From Zooshikella sp050749885 (GTDB taxonomy: Bacteria; Pseudomonadota; Gammaproteobacteria; Pseudomonadales; Zooshikellaceae): 64,000 bases of DNA. How positions within the stretch are numbered: the first letter of the stretch is position 1; every line of letters begins with the position of its first letter. Positions 54,817-64,000 of the stretch are shown piece after piece. The stretch covers positions 62,001-126,000 of the forward strand of contig NZ_JBOIUB010000011.1 of assembly GCF_050749885.1 (NCBI RefSeq), read 5' to 3'. The notes under the pieces are model-generated. The model was not told the DNA's origin. It worked only from the letters and a program-made list of their open reading frames with translations, and did not search any database. A program made the position numbers and the translations under genes.

Positions 54817-56325
54817 TTAACGAAACGCAGGCACTAAAGCAGGTACTCCAGGTAACATACCAACGGCTGCCATAGCGATAAAGCAAATCCCAAAAGCTAA
54901 GCCTGGAATTATGAGCTTATCAGTAAAGCTGAGTGTTTTAGCGCGGTCTTTATCTCCAATTAAACCGTTATTATCTAACAGCATTGTTAATGACCACCCA
55001 AAAACGGGGTTTACAACCGCTGAGGCAAAAATACAAATACCTGCAGATTGAGTGTCTTTTGTATCTTTAACCATTTGCATACCGGCTTCCAATAATGGCA
55101 AAAATACCCCTACTAATAATGCAACACTCATCACTGGTCGCCATACAGTAATATCCATAGGGTAACCAGCCACAGCTACAACGACACACATAATGCCTAA
55201 TAGAATGGCACCGCCAGGAATGGGACGCTTAGCAATCGCCGCCGGAATCATGTACGTACCCCAAGAGGAGGTAATATTACCGCCACCAAAGGCTGTACCC
55301 ACAACCTGACGAATAGAGCATGCAGTCATGGTGTCATCAACATCCATCAACACATTTTTTGCTTTTTTAGGATAGTTAAGCTCTTGGAATACACGGTGTC
55401 CCAGAAAGTCTGGAGACCACATGGCAACAGCAAGAATGGCAAAGGGCAAAGATGCAATGAAGTGTTGCATATTTGGTAAGCCCAGTTTCCAGCCTGTTTC
55501 TGTTGATCCCCACCAATACATAGGATTCAAATTAGGTAAACCAGGTGCTGTTTTAAACTCAAAAGGTGCACCAAGTAACAATGCAATAACAACAGCAGCA
55601 ACAGAACATAAAGGAATGGATAACCAACGTTTACCAATTCGCGCCAAATAAGCATAAAGCACGATGTTAACTAGCAACACCACAAATGCCACATGGCCAA
55701 CGTTCATTTGACCAGCCCACTCAATCAATGAATTAATCTGTGAGGCTGTCCCCGTTAACCCCAGATAGGCAAGTAGGCCACCAGCCACCCCCTCTCCGGT
55801 TAACTTAACCAATCGTGAACCACCTTTGGTTATACTTAAAATTAAACCAAAACCACCAAGCAAAATCGCCAGCGCCAGAGGATGTCCTCCAGCCATTGCA
55901 ATCATGCCAATTAACGGAATCATAGGGCCATGATTACCCGCCAAGTTAGCACGAGGGTTTAAAAATCCAGAAGTTAAAATAACGAACAGAATGGCAGATA
56001 CCAGCATCTCAACGCGAACATTTTCAATAACAAAGTTTGCATCAAGCCCGTATCCTGCAGCGTAAGAAGACATAACTGCAGAGTACATAACGGTGATACC
56101 AATTGTTCCCGCTAAAGCAGGTACAAGGTCTTCCCACTCAAACCGAAAATCACGCCCAGGAAGATTTAGCTTCCAACGACGTGGCTTCATGATGGTTAAT
56201 TCATGATCAAGATAGTCAGACCGGCTGGCAAACTCACTACTGGGACGGTGTAGTTCCTGGTAACTCTTCTCTTGGTTAAGATCACTGGCATCTTCACCAG
56301 CTTCATGTGGATGACTGTTATGCAT
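54817..56325 (-). CDS. DUF3360-family permease (SulP/NCS2-like)
   Basis: A 502-residue inner-membrane protein with a hydrophilic N-terminus of about 60 residues and about 12 to 14 membrane helices. Characteristic blocks are RPSSEFASRSDYLDHELTIMKPRRWKLNLPGRDFRFEWEDLVPALAGTIG, NPRANLAGNHGPMIPLIGMIAMAGGHPLALAI, and AMWSPDFLGHRVFQELNYPKKAKNVLMDVDDTMTACSIRQVVGT. These match the uncharacterised DUF3360 family, related in layout to sulphate and purine permeases. Substrate unknown. The ATG at 56325 starts the conserved His-rich tail. Likely transcribed before gcvR-like gene in the same direction. Confidence 0.8.
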   Translation of the reverse strand: MHNSHPHEAGEDASDLNQEKSYQELHRPSSEFASRSDYLDHELTIMKPRRWKLNLPGRDFRFEWEDLVPALAGTIGITVMYSAVMSSYAAGYGLDANFVIENVRVEMLVSAILFVILTSGFLNPRANLAGNHGPMIPLIGMIAMAGGHPLALAILLGGFGLILSITKGGSRLVKLTGEGVAGGLLAYLGLTGTASQINSLIEWAGQMNVGHVAFVVLLVNIVLYAYLARIGKRWLSIPLCSVAAVVIALLLGAPFEFKTAPGLPNLNPMYWWGSTETGWKLGLPNMQHFIASLPFAILAVAMWSPDFLGHRVFQELNYPKKAKNVLMDVDDTMTACSIRQVVGTAFGGGNITSSWGTYMIPAAIAKRPIPGGAILLGIMCVVVAVAGYPMDITVWRPVMSVALLVGVFLPLLEAGMQMVKDTKDTQSAGICIFASAVVNPVFGWSLTMLLDNNGLIGDKDRAKTLSFTDKLIIPGLAFGICFIAMAAVGMLPGVPALVPAFR

Positions 56326-56868
56326 AATGACAAATACTTCCTACTACATACTACTCATTACTTACTAATCAGTGTGGAAAGTGTTTGTCCACTCCAGATA
56401 CCCAGCATCAAATGAGCAAGCAACCCCCACACTTTATGCCGCAAAGTGTAAGTTGTTTTTTACATGCAACTAATGACCATGATCATTAGTTATACATATT
56501 CTGTTTAATATGCCAGCAGCAAAATGCTTAAACACTGATGACTTTTTCAACTTAACTTCCATGTTTATCTGGACCTCAAACAGAAGTCTGGACCAGCGTA
56601 TACTTTCACCATTTAATTCTAACTAGACAAAGTGTAGTTCAGTTCAGTATTCATGCTTAGGCTATTTTATTAACAAACTGCCATTGCCTTTTAATGCGTG
56701 CTAACAAGTCATGACTGCAGGAAATACCACTCCACAATCACTTCATATGAAATGATTACTCAGAATACAGTTGAGAGATATTTATGATGGATCATTTGCT
56801 AACAGAGCTACGCTTTTTTACGCTAGCTCTGTTAGGGGCTGCTTAGAGGGGAAGGGCTTTCAAAACCT
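56326..56868. other. Intergenic region with a perfect long inverted repeat
   Basis: About 545 bases, no gene. The inverted repeat at 56799-56835 is the only clear structure. Confidence 0.5.
56799..56835. repeat. Perfect 12-bp inverted repeat, 13-base loop
   Basis: CTAACAGAGCTA (56799-56810) and TAGCTCTGTTAG (56824-56835) are fully complementary. No T tract follows on either strand, so it is not a standard terminator. It lies 35 bases after the minus-strand stop at 56869; it may shape that mRNA end or be the folded core of a small repeat. Confidence 0.5.
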
Positions 56869-57087
56869 TTAATAGGTCATTTCACACTGATTATAGGAAA
56901 CAGTAGGATGGGAAATACAGTGTGCTTCTAATAATTCATTGGCCATTTCAGCCAAACGCGCTCGATTAGTACCTGATATTTCTACTGTTCCACCTGGTAC
57001 ATCGGCAATTAAAAACCACCCGCCTTCTGGAATTGGCTGACAGTCTGCTTCTGTGTATTGATTTTCAGCAAAGTATAAACAAGACAT
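56869..57087 (-). CDS. Small protein of unknown function
   Basis: A 72-residue cytoplasmic product starting MSCLYFAENQYTEADCQPIPEGGW. A Cys near the start, PGGTVEISGTNRARLAEMANELLEAHCI near the middle, and a C-terminal CEMTY give it four Cys in total. It reads as two strands, a helix and a strand. The ATG at 57087 is chosen; a TTG four codons upstream is the alternative. No family recognised. It lies alone 245 bases before the rpoH end and is probably a real gene by composition. Confidence 0.5.
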   Translation of the reverse strand: MSCLYFAENQYTEADCQPIPEGGWFLIADVPGGTVEISGTNRARLAEMANELLEAHCISHPTVSYNQCEMTY

Positions 57088-57279
57088 ATTGAGCACCAAC
57101 CCTTTTTGTTTTTAGCTTCCGTTATTCACACTTATATAGATATACCTTTTAACCAAAAGTTTTCTAAAAAAAATCCTAATAGTTCACACCTGTCTTGTTT
57201 TTTTAAGTTTGACCAAGCTATTTAGAGCAAATGCCTGAATATCCAAACAACAATCACAAGCAAATAGCGAAAACAATCA

Positions 57280-57309
57280 ATCAAAAAAGGCTGCATAATG
57301 CAGCCTTTT
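57280..57309. terminator. Terminator of rpoH
   Basis: AAAAGGCTGCA (57285-57295) pairs with TGCAGCCTTTT (57299-57309) around TAA; A and T tracts flank it on both sides, making it effective in either direction. Lies about 36 bases after the rpoH stop at 57345. Confidence 0.9.
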
Positions 57310-57344
57310 AAATATATGAAAAAATCTACTGTTTACTTTATAAT

Positions 57345-58199
57345 CTACGCCTGAAGTGTCAGCTTCAGTTTCTTCATTGCATTTTTCTCTAATTGGCGAA
57401 TCCGCTCTGCTGATACGTTATATTTCGCCGCAAGTTCATGCAATGTAGCCTTATTATCTGTTAGCCAGCGATGGTGCAATATATCTCGACTGCGCTCATC
57501 CAACCCCGCCAATGCATTCTGCAAATTCTGGGTTGATGTTTCAGTCCAATTTGCATCTTCAAGTTGGCGTGCAGGGTCGTAACGGTTGTCTTCCAGATAG
57601 TATGCAGGGGCTTGATATGCTTGATCGCTATCATCATCTACGCCTGCATCAAATGCAGTATCCTGACTTGCCATGCGCGATTCCATCTCACGCACAGTCT
57701 TTGGCTCAACCCCTAAATCTTTAGCAACTGCTTGTACTTCATCATTGGTAAACCACGCCAGCCGCTTTTTAGAGCTACGTAAATTAAAAAACAGTTTACG
57801 CTGAGCTTTAGTGGTTGCGACTTTCACTATACGCCAGTTGCGTAGGATAAACTCGTGCATCTCTGCTTTTACCCAATGTACTGCAAATGACACCAAGCGA
57901 ACGCCCATTTCAGGGTTAAAGCGCTTAACTGCCTTCATCAAGCCAACATTACCCTCTTGAATAAGGTCTGCTTGAGATAACCCATAACCTGAGTAGCTTT
58001 TTGCAATATGGACAACGAAGCGTAAGTGAGACATTACCATCTGGCGAGCGGCTTCCAAGTCTTGTTGATAGTACAGACGCTCCGCCAACTCACGCTCTTC
58101 ATCTGCAGTGAGTACAGCGATACTGTTGACTGCCTGCACATAAGATTCAAGGTTATGTCCAGGAGACAACACATCAATGCGTTGTAATGCAGTGCCCAT
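57345..58199 (-). CDS. rpoH: RNA polymerase heat-shock sigma factor (sigma-32)
   Basis: Directs RNA polymerase to heat-shock promoters. With the ATG at 58199 it has 284 residues, the E. coli length; a start 17 codons upstream is not needed. GGAGAG lies about 9 bases upstream. Region 2 is evident (EERELAERLYYQQDLEAARQMVMSHLRFVVHIAKSYSGYGLSQADLIQEGNVGLMKAVKRF), region 2.4 (VRLVSFAVHWVKAEMHEFILRNWRIVKVATTKAQRKLFF with the RpoH box), and region 4 with its helix-turn-helix (RSRDILHHRWL...LAAKYNVSAERIRQLEKNAM) follow. Adjacent to ftsX as in E. coli and Pseudomonas. Translation control by mRNA structure is usual for rpoH; not assessed here. Confidence 0.96.
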   Translation of the reverse strand: MGTALQRIDVLSPGHNLESYVQAVNSIAVLTADEERELAERLYYQQDLEAARQMVMSHLRFVVHIAKSYSGYGLSQADLIQEGNVGLMKAVKRFNPEMGVRLVSFAVHWVKAEMHEFILRNWRIVKVATTKAQRKLFFNLRSSKKRLAWFTNDEVQAVAKDLGVEPKTVREMESRMASQDTAFDAGVDDDSDQAYQAPAYYLEDNRYDPARQLEDANWTETSTQNLQNALAGLDERSRDILHHRWLTDNKATLHELAAKYNVSAERIRQLEKNAMKKLKLTLQA

Positions 58200-58369
58200 T
58201 AATATCTGCTCTCCATTCTTTCTATAATATTGGCCGAGTGAGTGTATCACCGTTTATATAAGAGTGTGAACCTGTAAAATAGTTCCTTTATCAGGCTTTA
58301 GTATAACCTAACAGCTTAGACAGCCCTTAATACCTGTAAGTCGCCAGTTCGAACACATTCCATGTAGCA

Positions 58370-59428
58370 TTACCTTGGCTCAATCATTCTTAGTTGCCGC
58401 TGGCATGTAAACCAAGCTCCAATCCAACCAAGTCCCCCACTAGTCACAACCAGTAATAATGAAGCATCCATTGTCATTGCAGCTATCTCAAAGTGAGTTT
58501 CGTAGAGTTGAGACAAATCTGCAACAGGGTCAGTCAGCAACCAAATCAAACAATGAACTAACACTAGTGCTAACAGCCCTCCCAGTACTCCAAACCAAAG
58601 CCCCATATATAAGAAAGGACGGCGCACATAGGCATTCGTTGCCCCCACCAACTTCACCACCACAATTTCTTCACGGCGACTTTCGATGGCCAAACGCACG
58701 GTATTCGCGATTACCAGAATAACAGCCAAGGCAAACAATCCCGCCAACATAGCGCCTGCTCGTTGGCCTAGCTGTAACATAGCATTCAATCGTGCGATCC
58801 ACGCTGTATCAAACTGTACCTGTTCAACACCTTTTATTTGCTCCAGCGTTTGGGCAATCGCTTGCTGATGATACACGCCATCAATCTGCTTTGGCTGTAA
58901 TACGATAGTAGCGGGTAACGGGTTTGCAGAAAGGTGCTGTAGTACGCCCTTAAAGCCACCCTGCTGTTCAAACTCCGACAATGCTTGCTCTGGGGTAATC
59001 AACTCAACATTAGAGAAGCGTTGATCCTGCTGCAGCTGCTCAAACACCTCAGCAACATTACTTGAAGGCGTTTCTAAAGTGAAAAAAAGGCTGATTTGCG
59101 GAGCGCCATCCCAACGACTACTCAAAGTCTGGGCATTCTCAATCAATAAATACAACATGGCTGGTAGTGATAGAGCCACTGCGATCATCAGCGCGGTCAT
59201 AAACGAGGCAACTGGAGCCTTAAGTAACCTTTGCAAACTCTGCCACATCATTTGCTGATGATGTAACAGAAATAAGCTGAATTCACTGCTCCGATGGGTA
59301 CGTTGAGCACTTTTTCGAGGTTGGTTCTCCTGGTTCACACTCGCTGCCGGTCTTCCAGATGAAGACATATTACTTTTTGCTAACTTCCCACTTTTTGAGC
59401 GATAGTTCTCCCGCACATTGTTCGTCAT
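58370..59428 (-). CDS. ftsX: Cell-division ABC transporter permease FtsX
   Basis: Inner-membrane partner of FtsE; the complex controls periplasmic amidase activation at the septum. A 352-residue protein with a cytoplasmic basic N-terminus, a helix at about 75-95, a periplasmic domain, and three helices at about 220-242, 270-290 and 320-345. VKLVGATNAYVRRPFLYMGLWFGVLGGLLAL is the FtsX signature. Its ATG overlaps the ftsE stop by four bases. The protein is as long as E. coli FtsX (352). Confidence 0.95.
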   Translation of the reverse strand: MTNNVRENYRSKSGKLAKSNMSSSGRPAASVNQENQPRKSAQRTHRSSEFSLFLLHHQQMMWQSLQRLLKAPVASFMTALMIAVALSLPAMLYLLIENAQTLSSRWDGAPQISLFFTLETPSSNVAEVFEQLQQDQRFSNVELITPEQALSEFEQQGGFKGVLQHLSANPLPATIVLQPKQIDGVYHQQAIAQTLEQIKGVEQVQFDTAWIARLNAMLQLGQRAGAMLAGLFALAVILVIANTVRLAIESRREEIVVVKLVGATNAYVRRPFLYMGLWFGVLGGLLALVLVHCLIWLLTDPVADLSQLYETHFEIAAMTMDASLLLVVTSGGLGWIGAWFTCQRQLRMIEPR

Positions 59429-60111
59429 AGTGCCCCCACATCGGACACTAAACGGCCCTCACTTAATGTCAACACACGGTGTTTAAGCTGACCAATCAGC
59501 GCCAAGTCATGGCTGGCAATCAGAATGGTAACGCCGACTTGGTTAAACTGCTCAAACAAGAGCATGATTTCACCAGACAGTTCTGGGTCCAAGTTACCGG
59601 TTGGTTCGTCTGCCAACAACAGAGGAGGTTTATTGACAACAGCCCGAGCAATCCCCACCCTTTGCTGCTCTCCACCAGAAAGCGTAATAGGCAATACTTT
59701 TTCTTTGTGCAAAAGACCCACTTTATCTAAAGAAGCCCGCACTCGTCGTGGAATATCTCGTGGTGAGTAGCCAGCAATTTGCAGTGGCAATGCAACATTA
59801 TCAAAAACAGAACGATCAAAAAGCAAACGATGCTCTTGAAAGACCACACCGATATTACGTCTCAAAATAGGTATCTGACTGCGCCACAGCGTTTTTAAGT
59901 TCTGTCCCCCCACCCAAATCTGTCCTGCAGAGGGACGCTCAATCGCCGTAATCAACTTTAGAAGCGTGCTCTTTCCTGCACCAGAGTGGCCAGTCAAAAA
60001 CACCATTTCACCCAGCAGAATTTTAAGATTAATTCCTTCTACACCAGATTGACCGGTTGGATAACGTTTACTGACGTTATCAAACTGAATAACTGTCTTA
60101 TTTTGCTTCAT
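59425..60111 (-). CDS. ftsE: Cell-division ATP-binding protein FtsE
   Basis: ATPase of the FtsEX complex at the divisome. The 228-residue protein has Walker A GHSGAGKST (near 39-47), Q-loop FQEHRLLFDRSVFDNVALPL, signature LSGGEQQRVGIARAVVNKP, Walker B LLLADEPTGNLD and the H-loop SHD. It overlaps ftsX by four bases and starts 58 bases after the ftsY stop. All catalytic motifs are intact. Confidence 0.96.
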   Translation of the reverse strand: MKQNKTVIQFDNVSKRYPTGQSGVEGINLKILLGEMVFLTGHSGAGKSTLLKLITAIERPSAGQIWVGGQNLKTLWRSQIPILRRNIGVVFQEHRLLFDRSVFDNVALPLQIAGYSPRDIPRRVRASLDKVGLLHKEKVLPITLSGGEQQRVGIARAVVNKPPLLLADEPTGNLDPELSGEIMLLFEQFNQVGVTILIASHDLALIGQLKHRVLTLSEGRLVSDVGAL

Positions 60112-60169
60112 TGATCACGTCTTATGCTTGCCATACTGCTTGCCAGCCTTCTAGAGGAATGATCGTGCC

Positions 60170-61579
60170 TTACTTATTTTCATCAGAAAACAACGCATCA
60201 ATAAATTCATCTGCTTTAAAGGGGCGTAAATCATCAATTTGCTCACCAACACCCAAAAAGCGAATAGGTAGTTTCATCTGCTTAGCCATCGCAAATACGA
60301 TGCCGCCTTTTGCAGTACCATCCAGTTTAGTCAGCGCCATACCAGTTAAACCAACGGCTGCATTAAAGTCATGTGCCTGATTTAATGCATTTTGTCCAGT
60401 GCCCGCATCGACAACCAGTAAAACTTCATGAGGTGCAGAAACATCCAATTTAGCCATCACCCGTTTTACTTTAGTCAGTTCATCCATTAAGTTACTTTTG
60501 TTGTGTAAACGCCCTGCAGTATCAGCAATCAATACATCAATATTGCGGGCTCGCGCCGCTTCAATGGCATCGTATATTACTGAGGCACTGTCTGCGCCAG
60601 TATGTTGAGCTATAACAGGGATTTCATTACGCTCACCCCAAACCTGTAACTGTTCAACAGCAGCTGCCCGGAACGTATCACCTGCGGCCAGCATCACTTT
60701 CTTGCCTTCAAGTTGCAGCTTCTTGGCTAATTTGCCGATTGTGGTTGTTTTACCTACTCCATTAACCCCCACCACTAAAATCACAAATGGGGTACGCTGC
60801 GGATCAATCGCTAATGGCTCGTCAGCAGGATCCAACTGCTTCCGTAGCTCTGTTTTTAAAGCTGCCAATAATGCATCAGCATCATCCAACTCTTTATACT
60901 TAATACGCTCAGTTAAACCATTGATAATGGCAGAAGTCGCTTCAATACCCACATCAGACACTAACAGCTGGGTTTCAAGCTCCTCCAACAGATCATCATC
61001 AATTTCTTTTTTACCAATAAACAGGGTTGTAACACCTTGCACAAACCCTTTACGTGTCTTGGTCAAGCCACGTTTCATACGAGCAAAGAAGCCTTTCTTT
61101 GATTGCTCTTCTGCTTGTGCTGTTACTGAAGTATTTTGTTCAACCAATTCAGGTTCTGGTGTTGGAATACTTTGCTTATCAACCTGTGGTGCTTCACTTT
61201 TGACAGGCTGTTCTTGTGGTATAGCTACGGCAGCTATTTCAACCTGTGGTGTTTCAGATGAAACTTGTTGCTGCTCCTCACTCACCGTCACGACAGCATC
61301 AGTTTGAAAAGAAGGTGTCTGCTGCTCTATTACTTCATTAGTCTGGGGAGTTTGCGTCTCAACTGATGTAGTTTGATCAGCTGTCTCATTTTCTGCTTGT
61401 GACGTATTCTTATCTTCAGTCACTTCAGCCGTTTGATGAACAGGCTCAACTTCAGCTGTAGACTGTTTCTTTCTGCCAAAAGGCCAAAAGCGCTTTTTGG
61501 TTTTTGACTGATTTGTTTCTTGATTTTCGGATGCATCGGTATCTGAAGAGTTACCGTTCCCTTTACGTGAACCAAACAT
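60170..61579 (-). CDS. ftsY: Signal recognition particle receptor FtsY
   Basis: GTPase that docks SRP-ribosome complexes at the membrane. A 469-residue protein. The N-terminal half (about 1-165) is acidic and Gln/Glu/Thr-rich, followed by the N domain and the GTPase domain with GVNGVGKTTTIGKLAKKL, the insertion-box QLQVWGERNEIPVI, DTAGRLHNKSNLMDEL and TKLDGTAKGGIVF. Conserved C-terminal GVGEQIDDLRPFKADEF ends it. It heads the ftsY-ftsE-ftsX cluster on the minus strand, divergent from the M16 peptidases with a 240-base promoter region between. Confidence 0.96.
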   Translation of the reverse strand: MFGSRKGNGNSSDTDASENQETNQSKTKKRFWPFGRKKQSTAEVEPVHQTAEVTEDKNTSQAENETADQTTSVETQTPQTNEVIEQQTPSFQTDAVVTVSEEQQQVSSETPQVEIAAVAIPQEQPVKSEAPQVDKQSIPTPEPELVEQNTSVTAQAEEQSKKGFFARMKRGLTKTRKGFVQGVTTLFIGKKEIDDDLLEELETQLLVSDVGIEATSAIINGLTERIKYKELDDADALLAALKTELRKQLDPADEPLAIDPQRTPFVILVVGVNGVGKTTTIGKLAKKLQLEGKKVMLAAGDTFRAAAVEQLQVWGERNEIPVIAQHTGADSASVIYDAIEAARARNIDVLIADTAGRLHNKSNLMDELTKVKRVMAKLDVSAPHEVLLVVDAGTGQNALNQAHDFNAAVGLTGMALTKLDGTAKGGIVFAMAKQMKLPIRFLGVGEQIDDLRPFKADEFIDALFSDENK

Positions 61580-61821
61580 AATTGTCTTGATCTATACCTA
61601 AGCTTGGAAATACTGGGATTATTTGGAATTTGTGCCTGACGAGGCTGGGCAAGTTGATGCTTTGGCTGTAATACGCTGTAAGCTGTGAGAATATTATCGC
61701 TTGTATTAGCACCACTACAACGAATAACCCATTATAAATAAAGTATTATCCTATCACTTCTCACGCGCTTGGTGTATGAAATGTTGCCTTGCTGTGAAGA
61801 TATGACACAAAGGAAACCTGA

Positions 61822-63213
61822 ATGATTAATAACAAACCCTGGCAAAGGATCATTTTGGGTTGCAGCTTGTTTCTGTTGACCAACTTTGCTGTAGGCCGCA
61901 CCCCCACACCGGAAACCAATGAATACATTCTACAAAATGGCTTAAAACTCGTCGTTCGTGAGGATCATCGAGCACCTGTCGTTGTTTCTATGGTGTGGTA
62001 TAAAATTGGCAGCAGTTACGAGTATAGCGGTAAAACAGGTCTCTCCCATGTGCTGGAACACATGATGTTTAAAGGTACCAAAAACCTCAAGCCAGGTGAG
62101 TTTTCAAACATCATGGCGCGTTTTGGCGCCGAAGAAAATGCGTTTACCAACTACGATGCTACGGCTTACCATCAAGTGATGAGCGCTGATCGCTTACCCT
62201 TAAGCTTTGAGCTTGAGGCTGAACGGATGCACAACTTACTACTTGATGAAGATGAATTTAAAAAAGAGCTTAAGGTTGTTATGGAGGAACGTCGTCTACG
62301 TACCAATGACAAGCCGAATGCCCTCATGTATGAACGTTTCAAAGCCATCGCCCATCAAGCCAGCACCTATGGTAATCCTGTTATTGGCTGGCCAGATGAT
62401 CTAAAGCACATCTCTGTTAACGACCTGAAAACTTGGTACAACCGCTGGTATAGTCCAAATAATGCAATCGTGGTAGTGGTTGGTGATGTCAATCCAGAAC
62501 AAGTACGCAAACTGGCTCAACAATATTTTGGTCCAATCAAAGCACGAGAAGACTTACCTGAAGCCCGTCCTCTGAAAGAAATTAACGAAGCAGGCGAACG
62601 ACATTTAACCGTAAAACTACCAGCACAACTCCCCACACTGGTCATGGGCTTTAACGTGCCTGCTGTTATTACTGCTCAAGAAGAGTGGGAACCTTATGCA
62701 CTGCGAATGTTAGCGGGTGTATTAGATGGCGGCTATAGCGCACGTATTGAGTCAGAGTTAGTACGAGGCAGTGAAATCGCGGCCTATGCAGGTGCATCTT
62801 ATAATGCCTTTACACGAGGCGATACCTTATTCACCTTAAGTGGTGTGCCTAATCTGCAGAAAAAACACACTATTAAGTCACTGGAAAAAGCACTGTGGCA
62901 GCAATTAGATAAATTAAAATCCACTCCACCCTCTCAACAGGAGCTCGATCGAATCAAAGCTCAGCTCATCTCAACACTGGTCTATCAACAAGATTCTATC
63001 GTTGCACAAGCGAACTTAATTGGTTCTCTTGAAAGTATTGGTTTGAGCTGGAAGTTAGCAGAAGGGGATATCACCAAGTTGGAAGCCGTCACGCCAGAAC
63101 AAATTCAAGCGGTTGCCAAAAAATACTTTACCCATAACCGGCTGACCGTAGCGGTTTTAGATCCTCAACACAAACTCAACGTTCAACATCCAGCTTCTGC
63201 AACTGAGGACTAA
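61822..63213 (+). CDS. M16 family zinc peptidase (active subunit)
   Basis: A 463-residue periplasmic peptidase with a signal peptide (about 1-25). The inverted zinc motif HVLEH (residues 76-80) of M16 (HxxEH) is present, with the downstream Glu in VMEERRLRTNDKP. The middle and C-terminal repeats follow the usual pattern (YGNPVIGWPDDLKHIS, WYSPNNAIVVVVGDVNPEQV). It is the catalytically competent member of the tandem pair; the second gene starts three bases after its stop. In Pseudomonas the corresponding genes lie next to ftsY as here. Substrate unknown. Confidence 0.92.
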   Translation: MINNKPWQRIILGCSLFLLTNFAVGRTPTPETNEYILQNGLKLVVREDHRAPVVVSMVWYKIGSSYEYSGKTGLSHVLEHMMFKGTKNLKPGEFSNIMARFGAEENAFTNYDATAYHQVMSADRLPLSFELEAERMHNLLLDEDEFKKELKVVMEERRLRTNDKPNALMYERFKAIAHQASTYGNPVIGWPDDLKHISVNDLKTWYNRWYSPNNAIVVVVGDVNPEQVRKLAQQYFGPIKAREDLPEARPLKEINEAGERHLTVKLPAQLPTLVMGFNVPAVITAQEEWEPYALRMLAGVLDGGYSARIESELVRGSEIAAYAGASYNAFTRGDTLFTLSGVPNLQKKHTIKSLEKALWQQLDKLKSTPPSQQELDRIKAQLISTLVYQQDSIVAQANLIGSLESIGLSWKLAEGDITKLEAVTPEQIQAVAKKYFTHNRLTVAVLDPQHKLNVQHPASATED

Positions 63214-63215
63214 TC

Positions 63216-64000
63216 ATGGCGAACTCTTTTTCTGTGGATAAACGTAAATTTTGGTCCGGCGTCATAATCGTTTTACCTATCATTATTGCCTTGCTGTACA
63301 AGACAGGACCAGCCCCTCAAACACTCGCCCAATCCTCACAGACCAGTGAAACAGTCAATCAAACAAGCGAAACATCACCCCCATCAGAATTACCTCCACT
63401 GAATAAGCGCTTTACTTCTATTGCTGAACTGGAAAAGCAAAGTAACTTGCCCAGTCGAGAGTTAAATATTCAGCAATGGCAAACAACTAATGGGGCCCGT
63501 GTTTACTTCATGCAGGCTGATACTTTACCCATGCTGGATATTCGACTGGTGTTTGCAGCAGGTGCTTCACGGGATGATAAACTTCCTGGGCTGGCTCAAA
63601 TAACCAATGGCTTGCTCGCAGAAGGCACATCCAATAAAGATGCAGCTCAAATCGCAGCAGGGTTTGAACAGCTTGGAGCCCAGTTCAGTAATGGCAGCTA
63701 CCGAGATATGGCAATTGCCTCGCTACGAACACTCACTAAAGAGAACTTGCTCTCACCTGCCCTAGACCTATTCACTGAAGTTATTGCTACCCCTTCTTTT
63801 CCTGAAGATGCATTCATCCGCATCAAAAATCAGATGATGGCTAACTTACAGTACATAAAACAACAACCAGGAAAACAAGCAAGCCAAGCATTCTATCAAG
63901 CGTTGTATGCCAAACACCCTTATGGCATTCCTGAACATGGCACACAAACCTCACTGAATACCCTAACTCCAGATGATATTCAGAACTTTTACCAAAAATA
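63216..64000 (+). CDS. Second M16 peptidase, cut off by the window end
   Basis: Starts at the ATG 63216 two bases after the stop of the first M16 gene and stays open to the last base. The visible part (261 residues) has a membrane helix at about 13-27, a Ser/Thr/Pro-rich linker, and the M16 N-terminal domain: WQTTNGARVYFMQADTLPMLDIRLVFAAGASRDD, then LAQITNGLLAEGTSNKDAAQI, where the expected HxxEH of the active partner is replaced by QITNG. It is therefore the non-catalytic partner. Co-translation with the first gene is likely. Confidence 0.9.
   Translation, partial: MANSFSVDKRKFWSGVIIVLPIIIALLYKTGPAPQTLAQSSQTSETVNQTSETSPPSELPPLNKRFTSIAELEKQSNLPSRELNIQQWQTTNGARVYFMQADTLPMLDIRLVFAAGASRDDKLPGLAQITNGLLAEGTSNKDAAQIAAGFEQLGAQFSNGSYRDMAIASLRTLTKENLLSPALDLFTEVIATPSFPEDAFIRIKNQMMANLQYIKQQPGKQASQAFYQALYAKHPYGIPEHGTQTSLNTLTPDDIQNFYQK

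Noticed and set aside
58320..58360. Sequence with GTTCGAAC similar to a tRNA T-loop
   Set aside because: No acceptor stem or anticodon arm can be formed around it.
60702..61307. 201-codon plus-strand frame opposite ftsY
   Set aside because: Serine- and cysteine-rich mirror of the ftsY coding strand; lies fully within a well-supported gene.

Overview
The window reads as chromosomal DNA from a moderately AT-rich gammaproteobacterium, most likely a marine Oceanospirillales/Hahellaceae-type organism. This placement is inferred from gene content: the aroB-damX-gltB-gltD-hemE cluster known from Pseudomonas-like genomes, the ftsY-ftsE-ftsX-rpoH cluster, gmhA, rlmJ, trmB, the yceJ-yceI pair, and three proteins with PEP-CTERM sorting tails. 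No tRNA, rRNA, CRISPR array, prophage or intact insertion sequence was seen.

Layout. 1-7.6 kb: stress kinase srkA, a large MscK-type mechanosensitive channel, the SelO AMPylase and a coiled-coil protein. 7.6-14.7 kb: gene-poor, with an exported unknown protein, gmhA, a VAT1-like quinone oxidoreductase and two small envelope proteins. 14.8-20.2 kb: rlmJ, then a 1067-residue protein that looks like a UPF1-type SF1 helicase with its ATPase motifs lost, transcribed divergently from a NERD (nuclease-related) protein whose catalytic residues also look lost. 20.4-24.4 kb: two PepSY proteins, a PhoP/PhoQ-like two-component system, and an FMN riboswitch driving ribB. 24.9-26.6 kb: an exported unknown and a von Willebrand A-like PEP-CTERM protein. 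26.7-38.0 kb: hemE, spo0M, gltD, gltB, a DamX-like SPOR protein and aroB; aroK is not next to aroB. 38-47.5 kb: accessory material, including two look-alike plus-strand terminators with no gene before them, a 162-bp MITE-like element, an orphan solute-binding protein, an SDR-DoxX fusion, a second PEP-CTERM protein, a CatB-like acyltransferase and yceJ-yceI. 47.6-57.1 kb: DUF2339 membrane protein, trmB, DUF423, a third PEP-CTERM protein, a GcvR-like ACT protein and a DUF3360 permease. 57.3-64 kb: rpoH, ftsX, ftsE, ftsY and, divergent from ftsY, two M16 peptidases, the second cut by the window end.

How the genes work together. gltB and gltD form the NADPH glutamate synthase. ftsY (SRP receptor), ftsE/ftsX (divisome ABC complex) and rpoH (heat-shock sigma factor) form the usual conserved cluster. 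The two PepSY proteins sit directly before the response regulator and kinase and are probable periplasmic partners or targets of that system. The tandem M16 peptidases are the usual HXXEH-plus-partner pair. The most unusual part is the pseudo-helicase/pseudo-nuclease pair at 15.7-20.2 kb. Functions come from motif recognition by eye; no database search or structure prediction was run.
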